A stretch of DNA of 58,606 nucleotides from an uncultured Bacteroidota bacterium (GTDB taxonomy: Bacteria > Bacteroidota > Bacteroidia > Chitinophagales > Chitinophagaceae): positions 1 to 58,606 of the forward strand of contig CALLKA010000077.1 of NCBI GenBank assembly GCA_938008665.1, written 5' to 3'. Below are positions 24,838 to 33,898 of this stretch, piece by piece. Position 1 is the stretch's first letter. The number at the start of each line of letters is the position of its first letter. The notes under the pieces are model-generated. The model worked only from the letters and a program-made list of their open reading frames with translations. It ran no database searches and was not told where the DNA came from. Made by a program: the position numbers and the translations under genes.

Positions 24838-26073
24838 CTAGTGTAGTTTAATTTTTACCTTTTCTATTCGGGTATCGCTTACTGCCAATATTTCGGCATC
24901 AAAATGGCTTAAATGTATCACCTGCCTAAGCTTGGGGATGGCCTCATTTTTGTGGATTAAATAACCGCTTAGGGTCTCCGCGCTGTCTGCAGAGAAATCT
25001 ATTCCATATTTTTCATATAGGTAGTCAAGTTCCAGACGGCCGCTAAAAACATATTCGGTATCAGATAATTTTTTTTCTAAAAATTCTTGTTCATCATATT
25101 CGTCATCAATTTCACCAAAGATCTCCTCTAGTACATCCTCCATAGTAACAATGCCTGCAGTGCCTCCGAACTCATCTACAACCCAGGCAATGCTTTTCCT
25201 CTTTTTTGAGAATAGATTGATTAAATCTGCTGCATTCATACTTTCTGGAACTAAGGGTATAGTATGAAGTATGCTTGCTATTGATGCAGGCTTTTTAAAT
25301 AAGTCCAATTGATGTACATAGCCTACAATGGTATCCAAAGTATCATCATATACGATTAACTTACTCAATTTTGTTTCCATGAAAATTTCAGTAAGAGATT
25401 CGATGCTGGTTTGAATATCCACGCCGATAATTTCTGTACGCGGCACCAAACATTCTCTAATTTTTATATCAGGTAGGCTTAATGCATTTTCAAATAAATC
25501 GGTATTTAATTCTTGTTGTTCTTTTTGGTCCTTTGATTGCTGTACAAAATGCGCCAAATCAACTTTGGTGAATGCTTCTTTTTTATTGACCAATCTTACT
25601 TGAAATAAATTACGCAGAACCCATTGCGCTAAATTAACAAGAAGTAGGGTAAGGGGTCTGAATAAAATATGGAAAAAATTAGCTAGCGGTGCAAATGTAT
25701 TGATCATGGATGCAGCCCTTGCTTTAAATATTGCCTTTGGACCTAACTCGCCAATTAATAAAATAACAAGTGTTGATAGTATGGTATTTCCTAATAAAAC
25801 AGAATAGTTACCTGGGTTAAAATGATCCCAAATAAGTAAGTCAAGTAACTCTTCAAACAAAATTCCAAATACAACCAATGAAATATTTAAACCAACTAAG
25901 CAGGTGCCAATAAATTGCGTGGGTTCAGCTAAAAATTTAGCAATAATTTTTCCTGATTGTCCACCTTGTTTTTTCTTAAGTTCTAAGCTTAAACGATTCG
26001 CGCTTACAAATCCAATTTCATATCCTGAAAAGAATCCAATGAGTGCAAGTGAAGCGATAATGGCGAATAACAT
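24838..26073 (-). CDS. CNNM/CorC-type membrane protein (hemolysin family)
   Basis: A 411-residue membrane protein with an N-terminal DUF21 region of three to four helices (about 1-150), a tandem CBS pair (about 195-320, with LVPRTEIIGVD and AWVVDEFGGTAGIVTMEDVLEEIFGE, the latter here cited from WVVDEFGGTAGIV to EDVLEEIFGE) and a C-terminal CorC/HlyC transporter-associated domain. Family members take part in magnesium/cobalt efflux or resistance; the old name hemolysin is misleading. In Bacteroidota a relative is GldE, so a link to gliding or secretion cannot be excluded. Confidence 0.85.
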   Translation of the reverse strand: MLFAIIASLALIGFFSGYEIGFVSANRLSLELKKKQGGQSGKIIAKFLAEPTQFIGTCLVGLNISLVVFGILFEELLDLLIWDHFNPGNYSVLLGNTILSTLVILLIGELGPKAIFKARAASMINTFAPLANFFHILFRPLTLLLVNLAQWVLRNLFQVRLVNKKEAFTKVDLAHFVQQSKDQKEQQELNTDLFENALSLPDIKIRECLVPRTEIIGVDIQTSIESLTEIFMETKLSKLIVYDDTLDTIVGYVHQLDLFKKPASIASILHTIPLVPESMNAADLINLFSKKRKSIAWVVDEFGGTAGIVTMEDVLEEIFGEIDDEYDEQEFLEKKLSDTEYVFSGRLELDYLYEKYGIDFSADSAETLSGYLIHKNEAIPKLRQVIHLSHFDAEILAVSDTRIEKVKIKLH

Positions 26074-26087
26074 AAAAAATTAATTTA

Positions 26088-27077
26088 CTAGTACTCTGGT
26101 AATTTTGGTTTGGTTTCCACAATACCTTCTATTTGTTCCATAATTTCTGGCGTTAATAAAGCTGCAGTATCGAGTGCGGTTAAATTATCTAGGAGTTGTG
26201 CTTTACTAGTTGCTCCTAAAATAGCCGTAGTAACATTGGGGTTTTTGATACACCATGCAATACTTAATGATGCAGTGCTTACTTTAAGCGCTTTTGCTAT
26301 AGCACCCAATTGTTGAACTTTATTTATTTTTTCTTGCATTAACCAACGATCTCTTAACCACTCAAAACCTTCCATTTGGAATCTTGATCCTTCGGGTATA
26401 CCATCATTGTATTTGCCTGTTAATAATCCTGCAGCTAAAGGGCTCCAAATGGTGGTGCCTAATCCAACATTTTTATAAATTTCAAGATATTCTGCATCCA
26501 CTTTATTTCGTTCAAATAAATTATACTGTGGTTGTTCCATTGCTGGTCCAATGAGTCGATATGCTTCTGCAATTCGGTGTGCTTCCATAATTTCAACACC
26601 GCTCCATTCACTGGTTCCCCAATATAAAATTTTACCTTGCTGTATTAAAGTGTTCATTGTTTGAACAACTTCAGCAATCGGCATTTTTTTATCTGGACGA
26701 TGACAAAAATATAAATCTAAATAATCAGTTTGTAATCTTTGTAAAGCTTCATGACAAGCTTCGGTTAAATGCTTTCTGCTTAAGCCAGTTTGATTGGGCT
26801 TGTTTTCCTTGCCTCTCCATCCAAAATAGGCTTTCGAAGAAAGTACAATGGAAGTTCGGTCCCAGTTTTTTTTACTTAAAACACGGCCCATCATTTTTTC
26901 GCTTTCTCCTGCAGCATACACTTCGGCGTTATCAAAAAAATTGATTCCTTGATCATATGAAATGCCCATGAGTTCATCGGCAATTTTGTCGTCAATTTGT
27001 TTATGAAATGTGACCCAGCTACCAAAGCTCAATGTACTTAATTGTAACCCGGTTTTACCCATGTATCTGTATTCCAT
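26088..27077 (-). CDS. Aldo/keto reductase, potassium-channel beta-subunit-like
   Basis: A 329-residue NADPH-dependent aldo/keto reductase with MGKTGLQLSTLSFGSW at the N-terminus, FFDNAEVYAAGESE containing the catalytic Asp/Tyr, the Lys in VLSSKAYFG, His in YLDLYFCHRPD, and the cofactor segment AILGATSKAQLLDNL. The wording matches the AKR6 (voltage-gated potassium channel beta subunit-like, YghZ/YajO) group. The physiological substrate is unknown. It follows the lptC gene by 7 bases, suggesting a shared transcript. Confidence 0.92.
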   Translation of the reverse strand: MEYRYMGKTGLQLSTLSFGSWVTFHKQIDDKIADELMGISYDQGINFFDNAEVYAAGESEKMMGRVLSKKNWDRTSIVLSSKAYFGWRGKENKPNQTGLSRKHLTEACHEALQRLQTDYLDLYFCHRPDKKMPIAEVVQTMNTLIQQGKILYWGTSEWSGVEIMEAHRIAEAYRLIGPAMEQPQYNLFERNKVDAEYLEIYKNVGLGTTIWSPLAAGLLTGKYNDGIPEGSRFQMEGFEWLRDRWLMQEKINKVQQLGAIAKALKVSTASLSIAWCIKNPNVTTAILGATSKAQLLDNLTALDTAALLTPEIMEQIEGIVETKPKLPEY

Positions 27078-27084
27078 CTTTTAT

Positions 27085-27678
27085 TTATTTAGGGTTTATT
27101 CCACTGCTATCACTAATGATGGCAAAGCTGTTTGATTGTGGCTTGAATATGTGAATATCGGTTAAATTTTGGTTGGCTTCAAATCCCTTACCATAAATTT
27201 TTGCAATGGGGTTGTGTTGTTTGACAATAACATCCTTGTCCGTATGAAAGGTGTTGGTATTTTGGTCCCAATACATTTCTTCCGACCATAAGGTGTCGCC
27301 TAAAATATTATAAACCACCACATGGTCACGTAAAAAAACCTTATTCTCCGTTTCAATATAATTCGCATAATTCGCAGTCAACTTGCTTTCTATCACCAAG
27401 CTGTCTTTGTAAAAATCAACTTTAAGAGAAGCTGGAAATTCAATCATTTTACCACTATCCAATAAATATTTATTCATTAAAGGCGCCATTAATTTGGCCG
27501 TCACTTTTCCATCATTACTAATATATATTGCCACATCCTTACCAACATCAATACCCCCTGCTTTTGAGCCCAATGCCTTCACTTCATTGACATTGTTTTC
27601 GCAAGCGGTAAAAAAAATGCAGCTACTTACACAAGCAACTGCTATTTTAAAATAGATATGTGATGAGATATTAATCAT
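27085..27678 (-). CDS. lptC: LptC-like LPS transport lipoprotein
   Basis: A 197-residue protein with a signal peptide ending in FTAC, so a lipoprotein as is usual for Bacteroidota LptC. The mature part has the OstA/LptC-like beta-jellyroll pattern: KAGGIDVGKDVAIYISNDGK, a region of alternating strands with VVYNILGDTLWSEEMYWDQN, and DVIVKQHNP. LptC links the LptBFG exporter to LptA in moving LPS across the periplasm. The ATG at 27678 is chosen; it overlaps the stop of the outer-membrane protein gene by 8 bases. Confidence 0.8.
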   Translation of the reverse strand: MINISSHIYFKIAVACVSSCIFFTACENNVNEVKALGSKAGGIDVGKDVAIYISNDGKVTAKLMAPLMNKYLLDSGKMIEFPASLKVDFYKDSLVIESKLTANYANYIETENKVFLRDHVVVYNILGDTLWSEEMYWDQNTNTFHTDKDVIVKQHNPIAKIYGKGFEANQNLTDIHIFKPQSNSFAIISDSSGINPK

Positions 27679-29056
27679 ACTTTCTTTTATTGAACCAAAT
27701 ATCACTTAAGCTATATCCTAAAGTAAATTGTATAAAGCTTTCATTAAAATTATTTACGCTTGTGCCTCTTTTTCCAAACTGCATTGCTAAATTGATCAAA
27801 GTATATTGATAATCATACGAACGATATTTACGAATTGGCAATCCCATACCTAATGTTACCCCTGAAACTTTTAAACCATTATTATCAATGTTGGCATAAT
27901 CCTTACCATTAAAAAATCCTACACGATATGTAACCGTTGACCAATAGCTTTCATATTTAGTAGGATTAGGGCAGTACTGTGCTCCTAGTCGCAACATCCA
28001 TGAATTAGAAAGCATATCTTTTTGTCCATAAAATGCATATTTGTCTTTCCAAGCAGCTCCGCTAAATTCAAGTCCTATTACCCAATGATCATAAATGGCC
28101 CTCGGGCTTACTTCTTTTTTATGAAGTGCAATTCCAAAGCTATAAACGCCTGGTATCTTTATTGTTCCGCCCAAGTTGGATTGTAATGAAACAGTATCTA
28201 TCGGGGAATCAGAAGTGGAAGTATAAACCCCGGTAGATCTGAGGATATCTTGCTTTCCATTTAATTTTTGATCTAAATTATAGGTCGCACCATAACTAAT
28301 ACTGTATTCGGTTTTGTCACTTGGAATTTTACCTGCAACCGTTTTAATTGTAAATTCGCCTTGTATACCCGTATTTAAAAATAGGCCATAATAAATGGTA
28401 TTGGTACTGGATAAAGATTGATAATAATGGGTTGAATCCGTATTGTATAAAAATGATTTCCTAGTCTCAATATTTTTGCGTCCAAAATTAACACCGGTAT
28501 TAAAACCGAAACTAATATTTTTCCAAGTTTTACCTACTCCAAAAAATAGTTGATTTAAACCGCCATCTCCTTTGTAATTATTAAGTATGGAGTCGCCTGT
28601 TGCTTTTAAATAACTAATCTCATTAATAGAATAATTGATTTGCGAAAGGGGCCTTAATCCAAAAGCCATTCCTATTTTTTTCGCTTTACTAATGGGCACG
28701 CCAATGGCTAAATAATTGGGGGCCATATAGTTTGATTTTTCTCTTCCGGTTGGGGTTGTTCTCTTTAAAGTGTAGCTATTAATATTCACACCTAAATCGA
28801 AGGTGGTTAAATAAATACTACCGTAAGATGCTGGATTGTTAAAATTTACACTTTGACCATAGCTGCCATTCATACTGCTGGTATATGCGGTTGTAAAACC
28901 ACCCATTCCTTGACTTGCCGCATTTTGGTTATTGAATACTTCATTTCCTAGACCATATCTGGAAAAGGGAGAATTAATTTGAGCCTGAGTGGGGGTTAAA
29001 AAACACACTAAACCTATGATAGGGATTAACCTAATTATTTTTTTCGCAGATAGCAT
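27671..29056 (-). CDS. Outer-membrane beta-barrel protein upstream of lptC
   Basis: A 461-residue exported protein with a signal peptide (1-25, ending TQAQ) followed by INSPFSRYGLGNEVFN, a motif common to a Bacteroidota family of FadL/PorV-like barrel proteins, then many amphipathic strands and a terminal GYSLSDIWF. It probably sits in the outer membrane. Its start lies inside the coaX coding region (26-base overlap) and its stop overlaps lptC by 8 bases. The coupling to lptC suggests a role in envelope biogenesis; this is inference. Confidence 0.82.
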   Translation of the reverse strand: MLSAKKIIRLIPIIGLVCFLTPTQAQINSPFSRYGLGNEVFNNQNAASQGMGGFTTAYTSSMNGSYGQSVNFNNPASYGSIYLTTFDLGVNINSYTLKRTTPTGREKSNYMAPNYLAIGVPISKAKKIGMAFGLRPLSQINYSINEISYLKATGDSILNNYKGDGGLNQLFFGVGKTWKNISFGFNTGVNFGRKNIETRKSFLYNTDSTHYYQSLSSTNTIYYGLFLNTGIQGEFTIKTVAGKIPSDKTEYSISYGATYNLDQKLNGKQDILRSTGVYTSTSDSPIDTVSLQSNLGGTIKIPGVYSFGIALHKKEVSPRAIYDHWVIGLEFSGAAWKDKYAFYGQKDMLSNSWMLRLGAQYCPNPTKYESYWSTVTYRVGFFNGKDYANIDNNGLKVSGVTLGMGLPIRKYRSYDYQYTLINLAMQFGKRGTSVNNFNESFIQFTLGYSLSDIWFNKRKYD

Positions 29057-29756
29057 AAAGTCCTTTATATATTAAATTTTGGTCGGCAAATATCCTCTTT
29101 TTTATGTGAGGTACAAAATAACTAATATCGCCGCCGGTTAATAGCACGTTAAAGTTCCCATATTTATCGGCATAAGCGGCAATTATTCCATCAATTTCAG
29201 CTGCGATACCTAAAATTACGCCACTTAATAGGTTGGTTTTGGTGTCATAACCGACCAAAGGGAACTCGTTGGAGGCCTCAATAAGGGGTAATAGGGCAGT
29301 TTGTTCGTGCATTGCCCTAAAACGCATCTGCATGCCTGGAGAAATGCTGCCCCCTAAAAATTCATGGGTAATATTGACAAAATTGTAGGTAATACAGGTG
29401 CCTAAAGATATAATCAAGTTATGTTGGTTGGGGTAAAGATCCACTGCTGCCGCTACAAGCGCAAGTCGATCAGCGCCAATGGTCTCTGGCTTGCCCACCG
29501 GTGTGGTGAAATTGATGAAAGAAGCAGGTCCTAAAAGATGAAATTTCGATTGAGCTGCTAAAAGGGTTTCAATGGCTTTGTCATGATGAATGACAGAAGA
29601 TAAGATGGTTTTGTCAGGTTTAAGTTCATGCAACAATGCTTGCATTGTTTCCGGATGGTCGTTTTCAAGTACGCGTATTTCTGATAGCTCCTTATTTTTA
29701 AAAATAGCAGCTTTTAAACGGGTATTGCCAAAATCAAAACAAATGGTTACTGACAT
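29031..29756 (-). CDS. coaX: Type III pantothenate kinase
   Basis: Phosphorylates pantothenate in the first step of coenzyme A synthesis. The 241-residue ASKHA-fold kinase has DFGNTRLKAA (phosphate-1 motif) at residues 8-17, the pantothenate-site GADRLALVAA near residue 97, SLGTCITYNFV (phosphate-2) and LLTGGDISYF. It is insensitive to CoA feedback in characterised cases. Its end overlaps the outer-membrane protein start by 26 bases. A TAnnTTTG box lies just upstream. Confidence 0.93.
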   Translation of the reverse strand: MSVTICFDFGNTRLKAAIFKNKELSEIRVLENDHPETMQALLHELKPDKTILSSVIHHDKAIETLLAAQSKFHLLGPASFINFTTPVGKPETIGADRLALVAAAVDLYPNQHNLIISLGTCITYNFVNITHEFLGGSISPGMQMRFRAMHEQTALLPLIEASNEFPLVGYDTKTNLLSGVILGIAAEIDGIIAAYADKYGNFNVLLTGGDISYFVPHIKKRIFADQNLIYKGLYAICEKNN

Positions 29757-29772
29757 TGAAATTATTGAATTT

Positions 29773-29780
29773 CAAATTTA
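29773..29780 (-). promoter_or_regulatory. Putative -7 element for coaX operon
   Basis: The minus strand reads TAAATTTG, an exact TAnnTTTG match 17 bases before the coaX ATG, giving a leader of about 10 bases. No -33 box is evident at standard spacing. Confidence 0.4.
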
Positions 29781-29905
29781 AACCCTTTACTTGAAATGGG
29801 CTTTAAAAATTCAAATGGAATGTAAAATTTTCAAATATTGGGAGGGAATCCAAAAATGACTGAAATTGGGTATAATTTCGCAGCGGTAATAAAGTTAAAC
29901 GATAC

Positions 29906-30781
29906 ATGAAAATAGCAGGTTTTACAATTATTAAGAATGCAGTAGTGAACGATTTTCCCATTGTGGAAGCGATTAAATCAATATTGCCTGTAGTGGATGA
30001 AATGATTGTTTTAATTGGAGATAGCACAGATGCAACCATTGCATTGATTGAATCGATTGGGGATCCTAAAATAAAAATTCATCATTCGGTTTGGGATAAA
30101 AATTTAAGAAAGGGAGGGGTTGTATTAGCTGTTGAAACAGATAAAGCGTTTCAGTACATAGATGCTTCCTTTGATTGGGCATTTTATATTCAAGGGGATG
30201 AAGTGGTGCATGAAAAATATCACCCAGCCATTTTGGATGCTTGTCATAAATATAAAAGTGACCATGCAGTGCAAGGTTTACTTTTTAAGTACAAACATTT
30301 TTTTGGCACGTACGATTATGTGGGGGACAGCCGCAAGTGGTATGCGCATGAAGTTCGCATCATTAGAAATAATAAAAACATTGCTGCTTATAGGGATGCG
30401 CAGGGTTTCAGGATGGGTAAAACAAAATTACCAGTAGCTGCAATCAATGCTTCTATTTATCATTATGGTTGGGTGAAAAGCCCAGCACAAATGCGAAAAA
30501 AACAAAAAGAGAGCAGTGTATTTTGGCATGATGATACACAAATGCAAAAAATTATTTCAAGTCCAGACTACTATGATTTTAGTGGTTTTGATTCTTTAGA
30601 AAAATTTACAGACACACATCCAATAGTAATGAAGGAAAGAATCATTCAAAAAAATTGGGCTATCGACTTGGATATTTCAAAAAAGAAATTCTCATTAAAG
30701 AATTTAATTTTATACTATTTTGAAAAATGGACAGGAATTCGACCATTTGATTTTAGAAACTATAAAGTAATCAGAAAATAA
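29906..30781 (+). CDS. Family 2-like glycosyltransferase
   Basis: A 291-residue GT-A-type glycosyltransferase-like protein. FTIIKNAVVNDFPIVEAI and MIVLIGDSTDATIALI give the nucleotide-binding beta-strands, and FYIQGDEVVHEKYH holds the metal/active-site Asp-Glu. There is no membrane segment. It may decorate LPS or an exopolysaccharide. Its stop codon shares one base with the MeaB start (TAATG), so the two are translationally coupled, although their functions look unrelated. Confidence 0.82.
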   Translation: MKIAGFTIIKNAVVNDFPIVEAIKSILPVVDEMIVLIGDSTDATIALIESIGDPKIKIHHSVWDKNLRKGGVVLAVETDKAFQYIDASFDWAFYIQGDEVVHEKYHPAILDACHKYKSDHAVQGLLFKYKHFFGTYDYVGDSRKWYAHEVRIIRNNKNIAAYRDAQGFRMGKTKLPVAAINASIYHYGWVKSPAQMRKKQKESSVFWHDDTQMQKIISSPDYYDFSGFDSLEKFTDTHPIVMKERIIQKNWAIDLDISKKKFSLKNLILYYFEKWTGIRPFDFRNYKVIRK

Positions 30782-31689
30782 TGTCGCATGCTGTTAAAGA
30801 TATATCGCAAGGGGTAACCAATGGGGATTTTTTACTGTTGGCTAAATCTATTTCTTGGATTGAAAATAGGGAACTGGGTGCTGATGAATTTTTAGAAAGC
30901 TTACAACCCAGCTCTGTACCCATTATTGGCGTCACAGGCCCACCTGGGGCTGGTAAAAGTACACTCATCTCTTGTTTGATTGAACATTGGGTGAAGGAGG
31001 GTAAAAGAGTAGCCATATTATCGGTAGATCCTTCTTCTCCTTTCCACAAAGGGGCCATATTGGGTGATCGTATTAGGATGAAGGATTGGTATATGAATCC
31101 GAATGTATTTATAAGGTCCTTAGCAACCAGGGGCCATTTGGGGGGCTTAATGAATGGTATGATTGAATTGACTACCTTATTACAATCGGTTGGTTTTGAT
31201 ATTATTTTAATTGAAACGGTGGGGGTGGGGCAATCGGAAGTTGAAATTGCAGGCTTGGCAGATACCACCGTTGTGGTGCTTGTTCCAGAGGCAGGAGATG
31301 AAGTACAAATGATGAAGTCAGGATTAATGGAGATCGCTCAAATTTTTGTGGTGAATAAAAGTGATCGCCCGGATGCAGACGCATTTACAAATCACTTGTT
31401 ACAAATGATGCGGGAAGGCTTAGGCGAACAGCATACGATACCTGTAATCAAAACAATTGCATCACAACAATTAGGCATTGATGAATTAGTTGCTGCTATT
31501 ACAGCACAGCAATCAAATGGATTATCTACTACAAGAAAAAAGCAGTTATTAATTTCAAAGCTATATCAAATTATAACAGCACATCAAATGCGATCCTTGA
31601 ATGGCCCATTGATTGAAGCGGAATTAGGGACTGCAATGCAACAAAAACATTTTAATATATTCAGCTTCTCTCGAAAGTATTATAAATAA
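30781..31689 (+). CDS. meaB: MeaB/ArgK family GTPase (methylmalonyl-CoA mutase chaperone)
   Basis: A 302-residue G3E GTPase that loads or protects the B12 cofactor of methylmalonyl-CoA mutase. The P-loop GVTGPPGAGKST lies at residues 49-60, followed by SVDPSSPF, GDRIRM, the switch segment ETVGVGQSE and the guanine-specificity NKSDR. Homologues also serve other acyl-CoA mutases such as isobutyryl-CoA mutase. No mutase gene is in the window. A one-base overlap couples it to the preceding glycosyltransferase. Confidence 0.92.
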   Translation: MSHAVKDISQGVTNGDFLLLAKSISWIENRELGADEFLESLQPSSVPIIGVTGPPGAGKSTLISCLIEHWVKEGKRVAILSVDPSSPFHKGAILGDRIRMKDWYMNPNVFIRSLATRGHLGGLMNGMIELTTLLQSVGFDIILIETVGVGQSEVEIAGLADTTVVVLVPEAGDEVQMMKSGLMEIAQIFVVNKSDRPDADAFTNHLLQMMREGLGEQHTIPVIKTIASQQLGIDELVAAITAQQSNGLSTTRKKQLLISKLYQIITAHQMRSLNGPLIEAELGTAMQQKHFNIFSFSRKYYK

Positions 31690-31723
31690 TTATACTATTT
31701 TTGTAAGGTATTAAATCACCATT

Positions 31724-32554
31724 ATGTTTACCTATTTAAAGAATTCGTTTGCGCGTAAAATTGCAAGAAGAGTCACCAAAGAGTATCCACCAATTATTGA
31801 TCATCTAAATATGAACCAATACGGAGAAATTGATTTTGCTAATTGGTCAAGTCCTTTAGCACCAAAGGTTACTTTAAATGAGGCAACTGTTGCTTTTTTT
31901 AATCAATTCATTAAGGCGGGTGATTTAGCTATTGATATTGGTGCAAATATTGGCGACACTACGGTACCTATGGCTTTATGTACAGGTACGACAGGCATCA
32001 CCATTGGATTTGACCCAAATCCTTATGTGTTTAAAATTTTAGAAGCCAATGCTAATTTAAATAAGGATAAATATGTAATTCATCCACATCGTTGTGCGAT
32101 TTCATCTGAGCCAAAATCTTTCTACTATATATCCTCGGAAGCGAGTTTTGGTAATGGGGCCATTTCTGAAACAAGAGATAGCAAACACGGAAAATTCGTT
32201 TATGATGGCATGGTAGAAGGAATACACTTAAAAACTTTTTTGGAAACGAAGTATGCTTCTATGATTCAGAAGCTGTCTTTTATAAAGATTGATACAGAAG
32301 GATATGACAAAGAAATTATTAAATCTATTTCAGATTTAATTCAAGCGTACAAGCCGGTCATCGTAGCTGAAAGTTTTGGCAAGGCGAGCGAAGCTGCAAA
32401 AATTGAATTGTTCGAAGTCATTAAAAATAATGGCTATGACATTTTTTACTTTGCTGATTTTGATATTAACGCAACCGTTACAGAATTAAAAGTAGCTGCC
32501 GACTTAGTTCAATATAACCACACGATCAATGTGTATGCAGTTCCAAAAAAGTAA
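31724..32554 (+). CDS. FkbM family methyltransferase
   Basis: A 276-residue SAM-dependent methyltransferase. The Rossmann motif I is LAIDIGANIGDTTVPMAL (about residues 67-84), GFDPNPYVFKILEANA is motif II, and FIKIDTEGYDKEII is the FkbM hallmark. FkbM enzymes O-methylate sugars or polyketides. With the glycosyltransferase upstream and another FkbM convergent downstream, methylation of a surface glycan is plausible. Confidence 0.88.
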   Translation: MFTYLKNSFARKIARRVTKEYPPIIDHLNMNQYGEIDFANWSSPLAPKVTLNEATVAFFNQFIKAGDLAIDIGANIGDTTVPMALCTGTTGITIGFDPNPYVFKILEANANLNKDKYVIHPHRCAISSEPKSFYYISSEASFGNGAISETRDSKHGKFVYDGMVEGIHLKTFLETKYASMIQKLSFIKIDTEGYDKEIIKSISDLIQAYKPVIVAESFGKASEAAKIELFEVIKNNGYDIFYFADFDINATVTELKVAADLVQYNHTINVYAVPKK

Positions 32555-32630
32555 TCAAACTACTTTTAATTTTTATCGCCTATTTGCAAAAGTTGTTTAA
32601 TTGTTCGTTCGCAACAGTGCTTGTAATTAT

Positions 32631-33359
32631 TTATTCGAAAATAAAATTGTTACAATAGGCCTTCTTGTCGTTTAAATTTTGAAATTTGTCAAATGTAAAT
32701 TGTTCGGTTGGGATGTATTCGTAGCCTTTGATAATTTTACCATGATAACCTAGTGATTCTAAAAAATGTATTGTTTCTAAAACCTGTGCTTCACCAATAT
32801 GTCTGGCTTCAATTTCGACAATTATTTTAGGCCTGTATTTCTTAAGTGTATTAACCCCTCCTTTAAAAACATTTAATTCATTGCCTTCTACATCCACTTT
32901 CAAAAACTGCGGTATAATTTGGTGGTGTGCGCAGTAGCCATCTAATGTGGCAATTGCCACTTCCTCAATAGCAGTGAATTCACTATCATTTTCATGTTGT
33001 ACAATAGTAGCGCTAGGTGAACTTGTTTTACCTGCTGATGCTAATGGGAAGTATAAGCTTTGATGGCCAGTACTATTAGATAATGCGAGGTTTTCAATAT
33101 TTACGTTCTCCCATTTAAATAGTGCTTTTATTTTCGTTAAATATTTAAATAAAAATGTCTGCGGCTCAAATCCAATTACTTTTCCTTGTGCACCTACTTG
33201 ATTTAAGATAAAGTATAAGTAACCTGCCTTGTGTGCTCCAATATCAAAAACAGTATCTCCTTTTTTTATAGCTGATTTTATATAGGCAATTTCTCCCTTG
33301 TCACTTTTACTATATTTAAAAGCTCTATGCAAAAGCTTGATAGTTTCAATTAATTTCAT
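32631..33359 (-). CDS. FkbM family methyltransferase (second copy)
   Basis: A 242-residue SAM-dependent methyltransferase with FDIGAHKAGYLYFILN as motif I, GFEPQTFLFKYL as motif II and the hallmark FLKVDVEGNELNVFKGG. It is convergent with the other FkbM gene but clearly divergent in sequence, so it is not a recent tandem duplicate. It probably modifies another position of a glycan or lipid. The N-terminus is shorter than that of its neighbour. Confidence 0.88.
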   Translation of the reverse strand: MKLIETIKLLHRAFKYSKSDKGEIAYIKSAIKKGDTVFDIGAHKAGYLYFILNQVGAQGKVIGFEPQTFLFKYLTKIKALFKWENVNIENLALSNSTGHQSLYFPLASAGKTSSPSATIVQHENDSEFTAIEEVAIATLDGYCAHHQIIPQFLKVDVEGNELNVFKGGVNTLKKYRPKIIVEIEARHIGEAQVLETIHFLESLGYHGKIIKGYEYIPTEQFTFDKFQNLNDKKAYCNNFIFE

Positions 33360-33420
33360 TTTGCAATATTTATATTAGTCCAGTTGCTTTTTGAAACTGG
33401 TTCAGAATGATTCGAGTGTA

Positions 33421-33624
33421 TTATTGCTGTTGATTTTTCCACCACTTGTAGGCGATAAAACCTGCAATACCGAAAGGCATTGCTGCTAGGTAAAGAATAC
33501 CTGCATTGAATCCTTTGCCGCCTTCTTCTCCAATTTGTGCGGCAGTTTTAGTGCAAATAGAACATTGTGCAATTGATTGCAAAGTTGTTAAACTTAAAAA
33601 GAATAAAATGGTTAAAGATTTCAT
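33421..33624 (-). CDS. Small exported or membrane protein with CSIC motif
   Basis: A 67-residue protein with a signal peptide (1-19, ending SIAQ), a short CSICTKTAAQIGEEGGKGFN stretch and one transmembrane helix (about 43-59, ILYLAAMPFGIAGFIAYKWW) with a short positive tail. I recall proteins of this pattern in other Bacteroidota but know no function. The Cys pair after the signal cleavage site could be redox-active or bind metal. It is separated from the THX gene by a terminator. Confidence 0.7.
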   Translation of the reverse strand: MKSLTILFFLSLTTLQSIAQCSICTKTAAQIGEEGGKGFNAGILYLAAMPFGIAGFIAYKWWKNQQQ

Positions 33625-33667
33625 ATCAAACTATTCTTAGTTATTAATTTAAGTCCAAAATAAAAAA

Positions 33668-33713
33668 TCCCTCAATTATCCTGTTACATAGAATCGCTGG
33701 AATAGCTGAGGGA
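33668..33713 (-). terminator. Terminator of the THX gene
   Basis: TGAGGGA/TCCCTCA arms (33707-33713 and 33668-33674) enclose a partly self-paired loop; on the minus strand the second arm is followed by TTTTTTATTTT. This is a strong intrinsic-terminator pattern just after the THX stop. Confidence 0.8.
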
Positions 33714-33730
33714 ATATTTATCAGATTGAA

Positions 33731-33865
33731 TTAAGCACTTGCTTTCGCAGTATCTACTTTAGCTGTTGCTTTTTTTCCTTTAGTGGCAACTTTATGTGGT
33801 CTGCTCTTGCCAAAAGAACCTTGAAATCTTTTTCCTTTAGCTGTTTTTTTATCTCCTCTTCCCAT
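33731..33865 (-). CDS. 30S ribosomal protein THX
   Basis: A 44-residue, very basic protein read from the ATG at 33863-33865 to the TAA at 33731-33733. It begins MGRGDKKTAKGKRFQGSFGK and continues with SRPHKVATKGKK, the pattern of ribosomal protein Thx, which sits in the 30S head and stabilises rRNA folding in Thermus. The C-terminal tail is Ala/Lys/Thr-rich. A TAnnTTTG box lies about 34 bases upstream and a terminator directly follows, so it is a monocistronic unit next to HU. Confidence 0.88.
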   Translation of the reverse strand: MGRGDKKTAKGKRFQGSFGKSRPHKVATKGKKATAKVDTAKASA

Positions 33866-33898
33866 GGTAATAATGTGTTTTAATTAAGTGAATGGCTA

